A DNA stretch of 64,000 nt from the NCBI GenBank assembly GCA_023052935.1, contig CM041298.1:62738217-62802216 (forward strand), given 5' to 3'. Below are positions 22,991-34,329 of this stretch, one piece after another (the first letter of the stretch is position 1; each line of letters opens with the position of its first letter). The position numbers and the translations under genes were made by a program. Source of the stretch: Piezodorus guildinii. Lineage: Eukaryota; Arthropoda; Insecta; Hemiptera; Pentatomidae. Below the pieces are notes generated by a model. It saw only the letters and a list, made by a program, of their open reading frames with translations, was not told the DNA's origin and did no database searches.

Positions 22991-23915
22991 AAGAAATGAT
23001 GTAACATAATAAATAAAATATAACTGCTATTATATAGAAGATAACTTTTAAAGAGAAAATGACTGTTATCAACTCTGCGAATATCACGGGTTATATAATA
23101 CATAGAACTTCACTATGGGACTGTATCACTTTTCATTTTAAATGATCTATATATTCATTTTAAATGAAAGTATAACCTACAGTATACATAGAGCGTAAAA
23201 ATTGAAAAAACAAAACAAAAACGAATGCAATAATATCGCATCCATATCCAATGCATCTAAACCATTCAGTTAACCCGTAGTCGGGCTTAAAGAAGTATTA
23301 CTCAAAAAAAAGGTTCAGGATCAATCTGCTATAAAAGTACTTGAAGTGTATTAGCGAGAATTTCATTTAAAATATCGAAACTCCAATAACACAACTATAA
23401 GTACTATAAAATCAACTTTCAAAACTGATTAACAATAGAACGAAGTTTTAGAAATTGCTACTCCAAGTAGGCACTATTGTTCTCGGATTTACTTTTCTAA
23501 TCAGTGTAGACTTTCATAGAGGGGCAGTAAGTCTCTGGAAATATTCTTTCGCCAAGTGCAACTCGACTTATCTGAATAAATTAAAAAAGTTTCTAAATCG
23601 GGCTCGGAGGGGTTGGGTGAAGTTCAGACCCCCACCCTTTTGGGAAGGACTTGTGTTTTTACACCACACCAATAACACCTGGAATGAGAGGATTAGTAGA
23701 TTGGGGTTCTTACCATCTCCTTCGCCCTTCTGTTTCAAGATTAATGGCCAAGAGGGGAGATATATAATAATAGAAAGGAATGTAAAAGAGAGGGTTAACA
23801 TTTAAATATCCTGATATAATGCCTACGCACTTAACGTAACAATTTAGACAAGCATCTCTAAAGCTATATGCTTACTAAATATAAAGAGATATAGACCCAA
23901 TAAAAGAAAAAAATA
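22990..23915. other. AT-rich DNA with an unassigned open frame
   Basis: The frame at 23455-23805 (+, 116 codons) and an overlapping minus frame (23568-23801) are open. The peptides match no family I recognise and no conserved motif is visible. The most likely explanation is chance openness, but the 23590-23760 interval is GC-richer than its flanks. Confidence 0.3.
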
Positions 23916-24375
23916 TCTAGTGCGCACAACACACGACTTTCTCTTACCTCCGTAGTTAAAATTTTTTTTTTAAATAATTTTATTGGTATTTGCAACTGTA
24001 TTAACAAAAAATACATCAAGTAAATGTGATGTGTTATATAATACAATGACATGATATACATGTAGAGAAGCTTTAAGAGAAAGAAAATTTAAAATATCGA
24101 CATTTAAGCTCTGTCAGACTATTTCAATCAGAATGAAATCTGCATATTATTAAAGCCCATTAAATTTGACATCCATACAGCGAGTTTAATTAATCAAAAT
24201 CGTTAGAGCCGTTTTTGAGTAAATCGTAAAAAGATGCGAAATGCATGGTATAAAGTGCCTCTTCTGGTTAGCTGATTTTGAAGAAACAGATTTGGTAACA
24301 TCTCGGGCGTATATTTGTCTTATATATGAAATTTCAGTTTCATAGCACTTTTAGTTTTCGCCCGGGAGTTACCTA

Positions 24376-24415
<40 letters not shown>

Positions 24416-24545
24416 CTTTTTGCGAGACTTGGTTATTTGGACTCAGGGGATCCTAAAACGTGTATTTCCGTTGAAAACTGGAATTCGAAAATTTTCACGA
24501 TCGCAATACTTTCCCTTACTATATATAGTAAGTAAAAGTAAAATA
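23916..24545 (+). repeat. Family A copy, internally deleted, both ends present
   Basis: 5' end gcgcacaacacacgactttctcttacctcc; 3' end ctttcccttactatatatagtaagtaaaagtaaaa. The 5' half is largely deleted: after about 60 bp it jumps to the tttaagagaaagaaaatttaaaatatcgacatttaag segment. A (CA)n tract (24376-24413) expands the native cacacaca motif. The tip forms a near-perfect hairpin CTTACTATATATAGTAAG. Confidence 0.75.
24376..24413. repeat. (CA)n microsatellite within family A
   Basis: About 19 CA dinucleotides. In other copies the same site has only four to six, so the expansion is copy-specific. Confidence 0.9.
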
Positions 24546-24883
24546 TGTGGTTTCTCCATGAGTGTTTGAATAAATACCTTCTCGTATAAGTTTTAAATTT
24601 TAGGTTATTATTATTAATTCAATGTCATTTTATATTACTGTTGCTATCGGACGCTATTAAAGTGGAAGTTTCTAAATTTGGCTTATCCAGGTTTAATTGG
24701 GATGGGAATCTTTGGTGCCACGTGAATGAAATCGATCTGATATCAAAGAAGATTAAATTATACTTTGCAAAACGAGTTTAATAAAAAAAAATGTTTTTGT
24801 TGATTTAGCACTTTTATAATAAAACAGTGCATTTGTAAATATATATTGATGATGTATAGTCGACTGTTAAAATAATCTTATGT

Positions 24884-25043
24884 AGAAATAACCAGGAGTC
24901 AGTCGTTTTTTTCGAATATTTAATTTTAAATAAACTAATGCTTGACATGGCTCAGTAATTCTCTGAAAACGACTCACGAGTTTGACCCGAAACTTCGGCA
25001 AAATTAAAATATTAAAGAAAACGAGTGATTCCCTATTATTTCC
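24884..25043. repeat. Short inverted repeat with CCGAAAC motif at centre
   Basis: Left arm gaaataaccaggagtcagtcg...atatttaatttt and right arm aaaattaaaatatt...cgagtgattccctattattt are inverted copies with mismatches. The middle contains tgacccgaaacttcgg. This resembles the inverted repeats at 31690-31922 and 36008-36237. One arm of the same family is at 21684-21750. Confidence 0.5.
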
Positions 25044-25296
25044 ACCTAATATTCGTAAATATATTACAGCAGATAAAGGAATATTTATAACATAATTGAA
25101 TATGAACCATGTTAATTAACCCTAGATTATTACAATACAACAAAAGGGTTCAAATCAACGATTCAAGGATCAGAGAAGCAACAGGAACAGAAAAGGGTGG
25201 TTCTACATCTCATAAGTCCATAACATTCTAAAACATTTGAAAATTAGTTTATTGAAAATTTATTACAGACCACATTAGTAACATAAAAAATCTGGT

Positions 25297-26476
25297 GCGG
25301 GCAACACACGACATTCACTTACCTTCATTTTTAAAATCAATGAAAAAATTTTCAAAAACAGTTAGAGATAAAAATACGTGAAACTATTAAGGAATTCATT
25401 AAATTGGGGTTACTTGTAGCAGGGTGGTTAGCATAACAGCTTCCTATGCCAAAAGTCCCGGGATCAAACCCGCAAGTAGCCCTAGAATTTTTTAATGGGA
25501 GTAAAAAATCCTTAGTTATGCCGTCCTTCGGTGGGGACGTTAAAAGGTGGTCCCGAGCCTGTGCGATTTCAGGTACTCGTTAAAGATCCCTATCCTAATA
25601 AAACCGGGATAGGCAAAATTTAGGACTCCCACTGTAGCATCGTCCGATTAGCCACAGCAGCATAGAGGGACGTTAAAGAAATAAACAAACAATTAAATTG
25701 AATTTATAGAGAAACATGTGTCTTATTAAAAATCTATTATATTATTATCTAAAATAGTCAGTTAGTTTTATGTTTATTTATCACTCTCCATTAACTTTTA
25801 AAAGCTTGTGTATGAAATAATATGTTTTCTAAAATCTTTAGTTTTCCAACGGTATATCATACATGATGTATATTACTGTTCTTATATTCAAAAACGAAAA
25901 ATTGCATTAAAAAAAATATTTTTTTCTGTTTTCTCCGTTAGTTAGGTATCGCATTTATTCAATTTATATATTTACCTGTTTTTATCAGCGTTAACTTGAT
26001 GATATAGTTATTTTTATTGAATCTACAAAATTAAAGGTACTTTAGAAGAAAAAAATTTAAAATATCGGCATTTAAGCCCTGTCAGACCATTTTAATCAGA
26101 ATAAAACCTACATGATATTTAAGCCCATTAAATTTTACATCGATATAGCGAGTTTAATCAAAATTGTCGGAACCGTTTTCGAGAAAATCGAAAAAAGGAG
26201 CAAAATGCATGGTTTAAAGTGCCTTTTCTGGTAAGCTCGTTTTGATGAAAAAAGTTTTGTCACGTTTCGGGCGTATATTTGTCTTAAATATGAAATTTTA
26301 GTTTTATAGGACTTACCGGTTCCGCCCGGGAGTTACCACACACACAGACCTTTTTGGAGGACTTGGTTATTTGGACTCAGGGGACCCTAAAACGTGTATT
26401 TCCGTTGAAAACTGGAATTAGAAAATTTTCACGATCGCAATACTTCCCGTTACTATATATAGTAAGTGAAAGTAGT
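25297..26476 (+). repeat. Family A copy carrying a SINE
   Basis: Starts gcaacacacgacattcacttacc and ends cccgttactatatatagtaagtgaaagt. A SINE (25407-25691) lies in the 5' part. It is about 0.9 kb without the SINE. The next copy begins only about 10 bp later, giving a head-to-tail pair. Confidence 0.75.
25407..25691 (+). mobile_element. tRNA-derived SINE, full length, 9-bp target duplication
   Basis: Perfect ATTAAATTG flanks (25398-25406 and 25692-25700). The head is tRNA-like: A-box-like TAGCAGGGTGGTTAGCAT and B-box-like GGGATCAAACCC (ancestral form GGTTCGAACCC seen in other copies). A conserved body follows (ttagttatgccgtccttcgg, acgttaaaaggtggtcccgagcctgtgcg, ggataggcaaaatttaggactccc), then an ATAAACAAAC tail. 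Related fragments occur at about 53.3-55.4 kb, 58.5-58.7 kb and 62.8-63.1 kb. Transcription by RNA polymerase III is inferred from the boxes. Confidence 0.85.
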
Positions 26477-26484
26477 AAAAACAC

Positions 26485-26760
26485 ACGACTTTCACTTACC
26501 TCAGTTGTTTAATTGATATAGGAACTTTAAAATACAGGTAGAGATAAAAAAAAATGATAAGGAAAAAAATGTGTTTTAATAAAAACACGTGTTTTATAAA
26601 ATAAAGCTTAGTTGGCAATGGATTCGTTCAACTTTTATCAACATCGTTAACATTTATCCGAATCTAAAAAATTAATGTTATTTTGGAAGAAGAAAATTTT
26701 AAACATTGGCGTTTAAGTCCTGTAGGGCTATTTTCAATCAAAATAAAACTCACATCACAC
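26485..26760 (+). repeat. Family A fragment, 5' end plus part of the body
   Basis: Begins aacacacgactttcacttacctcagttg immediately after the 3' end of the previous copy. The body reaches tttaagtcctgtagggctatttt and then stops at about 26757 in unrelated GC-richer sequence. Confidence 0.65.
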
Positions 26761-27430
26761 GTTCCCGGTTGTTAGTTTCCTAAACACTGTAACCGGTCGC
26801 GGTTGTCGGCACCGGTTGGCAGATTGTGCTCCATTATACCTTATACCTTACCTGTATCTCCTTATCTTTTCTTTTAATTTCCCTTTATGTAAAACTTTCA
26901 TTTATTTTGTCTTATGTCCATTTCTTTGTTTGTAGCTCATTACCTTTTGTATATACATATTGTGAATATTTTAATATTGTACATAAATTGTTGCATGGTA
27001 GTAATTTCATTTATTTTTATTTTGTAGATAGAAAATAAATGATATTAGAAGTATTTTGATAGTTGCATTTCATGCCAGAACAAACTAACCCAGCCCTTCT
27101 CTTATCTGGAAAAGCAAATAACCTTTTTTGCATGACAGGGTATGTACCAATTTTATTTTCTATATTAATCACAAAAAGTGGATAAAGCTACTTGGATCTG
27201 GCCTAACCAGCATGGCGCCCTTCATATTAACTTTGAAGTGGCTTATCCTGGCCATAACACATACATCATAGATGACTTTAAAGACTCTTCCACCATTAGT
27301 TTCATATATATCTTTATATAAAATTCGGAATTGTTTACTTATTTCTTAAAGTTAAAGTTTAGGGTGTCAATAACTGTACTAAGTGTCAATAACTGTAAGG
27401 TTTACCCTATGGCTAATTTTTTTTAAATTT
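26760..27430. other. Unassigned sequence between family A copies
   Basis: A GC-richer segment (26765-26830, with cggtcgcggttgtcggcaccgg) is followed by T-rich DNA. The frame at 26826-27038 (+) is a short hydrophobic peptide without recognisable motifs. No supported gene. Confidence 0.35.
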
Positions 27431-27830
27431 ACAAAATTAGATGTTCTTAAGAAAAAAAAAATTAATAAATGGTTTTTAAATCCTGTCAGACTATTTCAAT
27501 AAAAATTAAACCCATATGATATTGAAGTCCATTAAACTTTACATCAATATAGCGAGTTAATCCAAAATAGTTACAGCTGTTTTTGAGAAAATCGTAAAAA
27601 GGTGCAAAATGCACAGTATAAAGTGGCTCTTCTGGCTTGTCGATTTAGTTTAAATAGTTATTGAAACAGCTTAGGCATATACGCTCCTAAAATATCAAAT
27701 TTCCCTTTTCCACATCACCTCTTCGCGCGACTTGATTATACAGATTTAAAAACTGGAATTCGGAAATGTTTACTAATGCATCTCGTAACTATTTATTTCG
27801 TAAATATAAAAACATTGATATCAAGACTGT
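27430..27830 (+). repeat. Family A 3'-half fragment
   Basis: Recognisable words: tcctgtcagactatttcaat, catcaatatagcgagtt, gagaaaatcgtaaaaaggtgcaaaatgca, aaaactggaattcgg. The terminal hairpin is degraded (cgtaactatttatttcgtaaatat). Confidence 0.6.
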
Positions 27831-29205
27831 TGACGGGAAGAATTAAAGCAATTCATCTCCTTGTAATGTCTTTTTGTGATGTTGATACTTAAAAATGCAC
27901 TTGTTGATTATCATTTCATCGTGAATATTGTATTTGTTTATTACACTAAACTTCAGTATAAGACAAAAAAAACTTAACAGATAGATTAATATAATTAAGT
28001 TGAATAAAGAACGAAGATCTATAATCTAAGAAAATCAAATCTCGACATTTAAAATAGTCAAGTAAAGTCGTTAGAGGCGGTAATGAAAAGACCAGTAAGA
28101 AATCAATAAAACATGGATTTGATGCTAAACCTCCTCTGGTTTATTTCTTTTTCTTGACCCAATAAATTTTTATGAACAGTTATTGCAAGCATAAAAGGCT
28201 GAGAATCCATAAAACACATTTACACTTCTGCTTTTACGACAATGGATGTTTACAGCTATATTGAAGACAGCGTTATTTACATCATTTTATGAATGAAAAA
28301 TATTCGTGAGAAATGTAATATTTGATATTAAAAAATATTAAAATGTAATATTTTTTAATAATTTGATATACTATCTGATACTTTATTACTCATTTATAAT
28401 TTTATTTAAAATTAGATTTTTTTTTTTAATACTTTTATAATGTGGCATTAAAAAGATAGATACAACCCTAAATTTTCACCCTTTTATCAACAATCCCTAT
28501 TTTTTAATAGTCATTTGAGAAATTTAATTATTTTTCATCCCGCTTGAGAACTGAGGTATTATCATAGTAAGTTATAACCGCCGGAGGTCTACCGGTGTCA
28601 CACCTCAGCCAGCAAACAGCACGGAGTAGGGATGAGACTGAAGCCGGTTTCCTTTTCTCAGACAATAAGCCTTCTCTCACTCCCTCCACAGTTTTCGGCC
28701 ATTATTATTGTTTATGCATCAAGCGTAGTAGTAACCTTTACTAATACATTTAATTTTACTATCTCAGTGTAACTCATGTTTTTCACACGGTCAGTTATAA
28801 GTGGCATGCCCTCGAGTGGGTAAACCATCCAGTTTGTTTGTATTAGCTAAAGATGGGCTAACAAAAAATATTGTTAACGCTTTACCAATAAGAGATTGAT
28901 ATTGTTCGTTAATTTTTCTGTCGTAATTAATTAATGTTATATAATATGATATGATATAATTTCAAGGAATAAATTATAATAATTTAAAAAAATTAATGTT
29001 TGGTGATGGGATAGATAGATTACATTGCCTCATCTTTCACAGCGCTCCATGCCTCTTTCACTTGTATACCACATCCATACAAACGCACAATAAGTTAGTT
29101 TTTTTTTTTTTTTTTTTTATACATTAGAAATTTCCTATAAATAATTTATATGGCAAAACAAAGTTTGCCGGATCAGCTAGTATATCTATATTACTATTTT
29201 CTATT
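27830..29205. other. AT-rich DNA with a GC-rich island and Helitron-like end
   Basis: 28565-28720 is GC-richer (ataaccgccggaggtctaccggtgtcac...) and unassigned. At 29155-29180 the sequence has caaagtttg, a short hairpin, then ccggatcagCTAG before T. That is the pattern of a Helitron 3' end (hairpin, then CTAG at an A/T target). The 5' end is not located. Confidence 0.35.
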
Positions 29206-29985
29206 ATTGTAGAAAAAATAGATATTTTCGCTCTTTTTTTCCTTTAGTTGGTTATCCAATTCGTATAACTTGTATATTTACCCGTTTTTTATCAATGATA
29301 ATAAAATTAAATGGTACATTAGAGAGAAATAAAATTAAAATATCAGCATTAACCCATTCGAGACCGATTGCACGCCGTGTGTGAAATAACGGTAATGTGT
29401 AATTATCAGTTATTCAGAGTAAACTAGTCGTACTAAAGTAGTGTGAAGTTCAGGAAAACAAAATTTAGGCATTGGTTTTACTGTGTACCAAAAAAATCTA
29501 AAAATTATCTGAAGCCTTTCGTACAAAGAAAAAAACTAGCTCCTGGGGACCGTGTTCGAAAAAAAATCGTTGTCTCGAATGGGTTAAAGCCCTGCCATAC
29601 TGTATCATTAAGAATGAAAACTACATGATATTTAAAGCACAATACATTTTACTCCGATATAGTGAGCTTTACTAAAATGTTAAAAACATTTTGGAAAAAT
29701 CGTAAATAGATACAAAATGCAAGGTACGAGGTGGCTCTTCTAGTTTCACGATTTTGTTAAGAAGTAGCAAGTAACATATACGCTTCTACAATATAATCGT
29801 TTTTTTATTTACTGTAAATATGGAATAAATTATTTCTTATTGCTTTAATACTCATTGCCTAAGATTGTGGACATTTATATGCGTGTATGTGTATTTGTAC
29901 TAAAGTGATCCTAAAACGTGTATTACCGGTGAAAACCCGAATTCAAACATTTTCACGTCGCAATACTTTCTCTTACTGCTTATTT
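29205..29985 (+). repeat. Family A fragment interrupted by a piggyBac-like MITE
   Basis: The body resumes after the MITE (aagccctgccatactgtatcatt...). The 3' portion runs to ccgaattcaaacattttcacgtcgcaatactttctcttact at about 29975. The family consensus at the insertion point, gcatTTAAgcc, supplies the TTAA target. Confidence 0.65.
29353..29583. mobile_element. piggyBac-like MITE (231 bp) with TTAA duplication
   Basis: Terminal inverted repeats CCCATTCGAGAC (29353-29364) and GTCTCGAATGGG (29572-29583) are perfect and flanked on each side by TTAA (29349-29352 and 29584-29587). Length, TTAA target and CCC...GGG ends fit a non-autonomous piggyBac-superfamily element. The interior is AT-rich and noncoding; the open frame 29443-29628 crosses the right end and is not a gene. 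Confidence 0.85.
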
Positions 29986-30139
29986 CTTATATAATTAAAT
30001 AGAGGTTAATTAAACATTTAATACTGATGAAATAAAAAAAAAACAAACTAAAATGAAGCTATTTATTTTCTTATCTAGTGTAGTCGATCCGATGTAGATC
30101 CTTGAAAATGCGTTTTTTGTTTTTAATTTTACTGTGGTC

Positions 30140-30740
30140 CTCTTGTCCCGGTTAAACAGATCTGCACCTGGACAAACGTCTTACTTGGAACCCTCATACT
30201 TATTGGAAGACTGAAAAGACAAGAAACTGCCCGACGTTTTCAACACTTACTGGACAAACGCTCAAACCTTCCACTTAAGTACAAAAGGCTCATCTACATG
30301 ACTATCATAAGACCGATATGGACTTACAGAATAGAGATTTGGGGCTGTACTAAACCAAATACTTCCCGTCTCCAATCCTTACAATCAAAAATCCTCAATG
30401 CTCCTTATTTTGTCACAAATAAACTCATCCATAAAGACCTTGACGTTCCCTATGTTGCTGACTTGGCGTGAACCAGGTACCACTCCTTTCATGACAAACT
30501 CCATTTCCACTCTAACCCACTAGTTTCAATCCTTGCTTCCCTACCATCCCTGATAATCCTCCGAGGCGTCTGAAAAGAAGATGCCTCCGAGACCTTCTAG
30601 TTTAGCATAGTTTTTGGAGAGCTGACAATGGGTAGTATCCCTACATGTGATTCATGACAGTATAATCTTGTATCACATTTACTACATGTACATTATTATA
30701 GAGTTGTCAATTCCAATAAATCTATTAAGGAAAGAAAAAA
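30140..30740 (+). pseudogene. Jockey-like LINE ORF2 C-terminal fragment and 3' UTR
   Basis: With frame changes the plus strand gives LDKRLTWNPHT, then LKYKRLIYMTIIRPIWTYRI followed by EIWGCTK, then LQSLQSKILNAPYFVTN and KDLDVPYVADL. That order (LDxxLTWxxH, RPIWTYxxExWG, QSKxLR, DLxVPxV) is the connection/thumb region of Jockey-clade LINEs. The stop is followed by a 3' UTR ending near aataaatctattaaggaaag. A second copy of the same tail is at 53765-54330. 5'-truncated and frameshifted, so inactive. Confidence 0.75.
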
Positions 30741-30769
30741 ATATTGTGAATACTACGTATTTGCTGATA

Positions 30770-30925
30770 ATACATAAATTGAATATAACAATTACCCTAA
30801 CTTGGTCATTTTGACTTAAAAGATTCAAAACCGACTATTTCCGGTGAAAACTCGAAGTAAAACATTTTCACGATACTTTTTCTTACTATATATTTCATAT
30901 ATAGGTAAGCGAAAATAAAACCAAT
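30770..30925 (+). repeat. Family A 3' end
   Basis: acttggtcattttgact, ccgactatttccggtgaaaactcg, acgatactttttcttactatatatttcatatataggtaagcgaaaataaaa. The terminal hairpin is intact. Confidence 0.65.
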
Positions 30926-30929
30926 AGCT

Positions 30930-31685
30930 TAAGTCGATATTTTATCACACCCAGTCATCTTATTATACATAATGAACTAAGGTTTTTAATGATTTGAAAT
31001 GCACACCGAGGCCTCCTGCGAAGAAGAAATTATTTTTGCCGATCGTAAATTGAAGTCCCTTCCCCCCTAACTAGATCAAAGACCTAATCCAATTTCCCAC
31101 CTCGTCCCTCAGAAGAAAGGTAATAAATTTTGTATACATAATCTTATAGAAGCAATCCTTTTTGGAATCAAGATTAGACCTGTTGTCGAGTAAAGTAAAA
31201 AAGTAATGAAGGTATTTAGCAGAGGTGAAGTTGGCTGGGGCAGAAGATTACCGAGCTCCCCTCTCCAGCTCCAGCCTAAGCAGCTAGCGGAGAGGGATAT
31301 TCCAGGGGGGAACAGCCGTTTGCCCTCCAGACCAACTGAAATAACTCAAACAGAAATTCCAATTCTTTCTTCTTCTGCATCTTTTTTTTTTCTTCTTTTC
31401 TTTTTTCTACTCTTTCTGTACTATTTTTCTTTTCCTCCGTACTTCAGGTTTAGCGTCGGCCGGGGACACTTAACAGAATAAGGATGACTTTTTTGTATCT
31501 TTTTCTCAAGTTGAGTCTCTTGTGAAAGGAAAATAGAGACGCTTTTTAATTTGCCCTTTTCCAATATAGCCGGAAAAGAGATAATTTTGTTCTAACTTTT
31601 TTAGAGCAAGTATGTATGATTCGATATGGGGAAAAAAATAAATTTAAGTTCTAAAAGATAAAATAGTTGTAGACCGTTGGCACTA
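30930..31685. other. Unassigned sequence with short GC-richer segment
   Basis: A frame at 31206-31481 (+) begins in GC-richer sequence (ctggggcagaagattaccgagctcccctctccagctcc) and ends in a poly-pyrimidine tract. It has no recognisable domain and no related copy in this window, so it may be single-copy sequence. No gene is claimed. Confidence 0.3.
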
Positions 31686-31689
31686 TGTG

Positions 31690-31922
31690 ACGGAAAAGTT
31701 GGTTGGAAGTGCGGTCACCAAGAAAACACACTGATACTACAAACTTATTCATTTGTTACTTCAACAGGGCTCATATCAAGAGATAACTACATTTTGAAAT
31801 AATTTCTCGGATTTAACACTGATGAAGGTCCAAAATGTAGGGCAAAACGTCCGCACAAAAATAAAATAAGTTTGTCTTATTAACGAGTTTTCTTGGTGAC
31901 CGCACCCCACAATCAACTTCTC
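31690..31922. repeat. 230-bp inverted repeat with hammerhead-like core
   Basis: Arms GTGCGGTCACCAAGAAAAC (31709-31727) and its reverse complement (31887-31905), extended imperfectly outward (agttggttgg / ccacaatcaact) and inward (acaaacttatt / aataagtttgt). Between them lies CTGATGA-aggtccaaaatgtagggc-AAAACGTCC. This is a CTGANGA ... GAAAC hammerhead-type order in which the first G of GAAAC is replaced by A, so it is probably inactive. Confidence 0.6.
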
Positions 31923-31924
31923 CA

Positions 31925-32282
31925 TCTTATGTTTATTCCTATATCCTTATTTAGAATAAAATTAGTTATTATGAAATAATCATTTTCTTCTACTTCCTCG
32001 TTATAAATATGTTAGCTAGTTCTCATATCACTGTTGAAATTTCTACCTCATTCTCAGGAGATGGTTTTTTATATCTACTTTTACACATTTTCATTAATTT
32101 TTTTTTTTATTTTATTTTATTACATTTTGTCCTGCCAGAAGTAATATTACTAGTAATCAAAGACTTCATTTACGCGTAACTTGAAAAGCACAAAACAAAA
32201 TAAATTCAGTGGAGGAAAGAAACATAAATATAACAGACTAAAACAAAAATGTATCACACAGTCTCTAAGAAAAGAAGTAATA

Positions 32283-32314
<32 letters not shown>

Positions 32315-32604
32315 AACCGGTTGGGCAGGAAATGCATAATTTTTGGATTCTATTACAATAGTTTATTATATGTGTATAGAATTTTGTTGCATAGCATACA
32401 ATTATTATTATTTCTAACCATGAACGCTAACATAATGTTACGTATTAAAAAACTTAGATTACTATTATGCGTTATAATTATAAGTGCAAAACCAGAAAAA
32501 AGATGACCCGAACAGTGATTTTGTTTGTATGTATTTCACAATGAACGTATAACAGAAAAAAAAAATGCTTTAGTTTTATTCAAAATTAAAACTAATATCA
32601 AAAA
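31925..32604. other. AT-rich DNA with poly(A) run
   Basis: Contains a poly(A) run of about 30 (32284-32313) and T-runs near 32100. The frame at 32249-32506 passes through the poly(A) and is an artefact. Confidence 0.5.
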
Positions 32605-33446
32605 GTCTATGGGCTCAACAGACTTCACTTACCTCCTTTTTTTATTAATTTAAGAATTTTCATATACATAGAAGAAAAAAAGATGTGAATATGTAAAAAA
32701 AAAACTAATAACGTTAAGGTTCGATAGAAACATGTGATTTATAATCTATTATATTATTATCTACAAAAATCAGTCTTATCAGCTTTTTATCACTCATCAT
32801 TAGCTTTTACAATACATTTTTCATAAGATAATGTTTAATTTAAAATCTTTAGCTTTCTAATGGTATATTTTACATCTAAATTACTATTCTCATGTTCAAA
32901 ATGACAAAAATTCCATGAAAAAAATATGATATAGAATTAGTTCAACTTATATATTTAAACGTTTCTTACCAATGCTAACTGGGTGATATGCTTAATTTTT
33001 TTTCTTCCAATCTACAAAATTAAAATCACTTTAAAGGAACGGTTTAAAACAACGAAATTGAAGCTCTCTCAGACTATAAAAGCCTATTAAATTTTACATC
33101 GAATGAGCGAACTTAATCAGAATAGTTATATCCGTTTTTGAGCAAATCGTAAAACTTGCAAAATGCATAACATTTAGATCTTTAAGTTATCCGATTTCAA
33201 ATATGAATTCGGTGTAATATATCGAGCGTATAGTTATTTCAAATATGAAATTTCAGTTGCGTACAGCTTATCGTTATTGCGCTAGACTTACCACACACAC
33301 TCAGACCTTTTATTGTAGGAATTGATAATTCGGACTCAGGGGAACCTCAAACATGTATTTTCGTTGAAAACAAGTATTAGAAAATTTTCAACATCTCAAT
33401 ACTTTCCCTTACTCTTTATTTCATATACAGGTAAGTGAAAGTAAAA
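32605..33446 (+). repeat. Family A copy with both ends
   Basis: 5' ggctcaacagacttcacttacctcc; 3' caatactttcccttactctttatttcatatacaggtaagtgaaagtaaaa. About 840 bp with many substitutions. All internal landmarks are present, including cacacacactcagacctttt. Confidence 0.75.
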
Positions 33447-33629
33447 TTATCTACAACAATCAGTTATCTTAATGCACTTTTTATCATTCTCTATTTCGTT
33501 TCATCTTTTAATATTTTCATATTTTTTCTAAAATCTTTGGGTTTCTAGCAGTTAAGCCTCTAATGTTAGGAAAAAAGTAATCTGGAAAATCTATTCGAAG
33601 AATACTCATGAACTAGTGTCAAAGTTGTT

Positions 33630-33672
33630 TTGTCCACGTTTCGGTCCAATCATGTAAGCTATCATCAGGGAT
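33630..33672 (-). ncRNA. Hammerhead-ribozyme-like core
   Basis: On the minus strand CTGATGA (33662-33668) is followed, after a 19-nt stem II region, by CCGAAACGTGG (33634-33644). Both invariant boxes are exact. Stem II complementarity is weak by eye, and stems I and III were not established. Such cores are known in the terminal repeats of Penelope-like elements. No Penelope reverse transcriptase was found here. Confidence 0.4.
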
Positions 33673-33674
33673 AT

Positions 33675-34180
33675 ACCAAACGTACAATATTAAAGACATC
33701 TCTTACAAAATAGCAGATTTTGGCTAAACTCGATACAATAATTATTAATGGAAAAGACAACAATTAGGACTATACTACCTTACACTTGCTCGTATACCAA
33801 ACACTAATCACCACAAGGAAATAAAAATTAAATAAAAAAAATTACCTCAATTACTTCAAATCCAGAAAGAAAATCTTGTATTCATATAACTTTAAGACTT
33901 ACCTAAAACAAAAAAAATTAGATAAAAAATAAATGTATATATTTTCATTTATATCTAACTTATTAATAAGATTATATGTTTTTGATTTTCTTACGTACAT
34001 TTATGTACAAGTATATGCATAAACATAATTTTTATATAATGGAAGACTATTAATTACATTTTGTTTTCACTTTATTTATTGATTTTCACCTGTCAGCAGT
34101 GACAACCAGCAAACACGATAAAATAATAACATGCCAGGCATGAAGAAGAATAGTACCCAGCAGCACGTCTTAGCGTCAGG
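33675..34180. other. AT-rich DNA, nothing recognised
   Basis: No repeat edge, RNA gene or coding region recognised. Confidence 0.4.
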
Positions 34181-34184
34181 TTTT

Positions 34185-34250
34185 TTGAAATGAAAAATGA
34201 AATGAAAAATTTTTTTTTTCTGAGATCAAGTCCCCTTAGAATAATGAACA
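34185..34250 (-). mobile_element. LINE 3' end (CR1-like family), ATTTC tail
   Basis: The minus strand reads ttcattattctaaggggac...ctcagaaaa, then (CATTT)n. This is the same 3' terminal pattern as the LINE at 14612-18305. Only the last tens of bases remain. Confidence 0.55.
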
Positions 34251-34329
34251 ATGAACAGGAAGAAATCCTTATAAGAAAGAGAGAGAAAGATATCGGCTGA
34301 CGGAAATATGAAGTTGTTATTGGAAAAAT

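Noticed and set aside
32249..32506. Lysine-rich ORF
   Set aside because: Runs through a poly(A) tract with no conserved domain.
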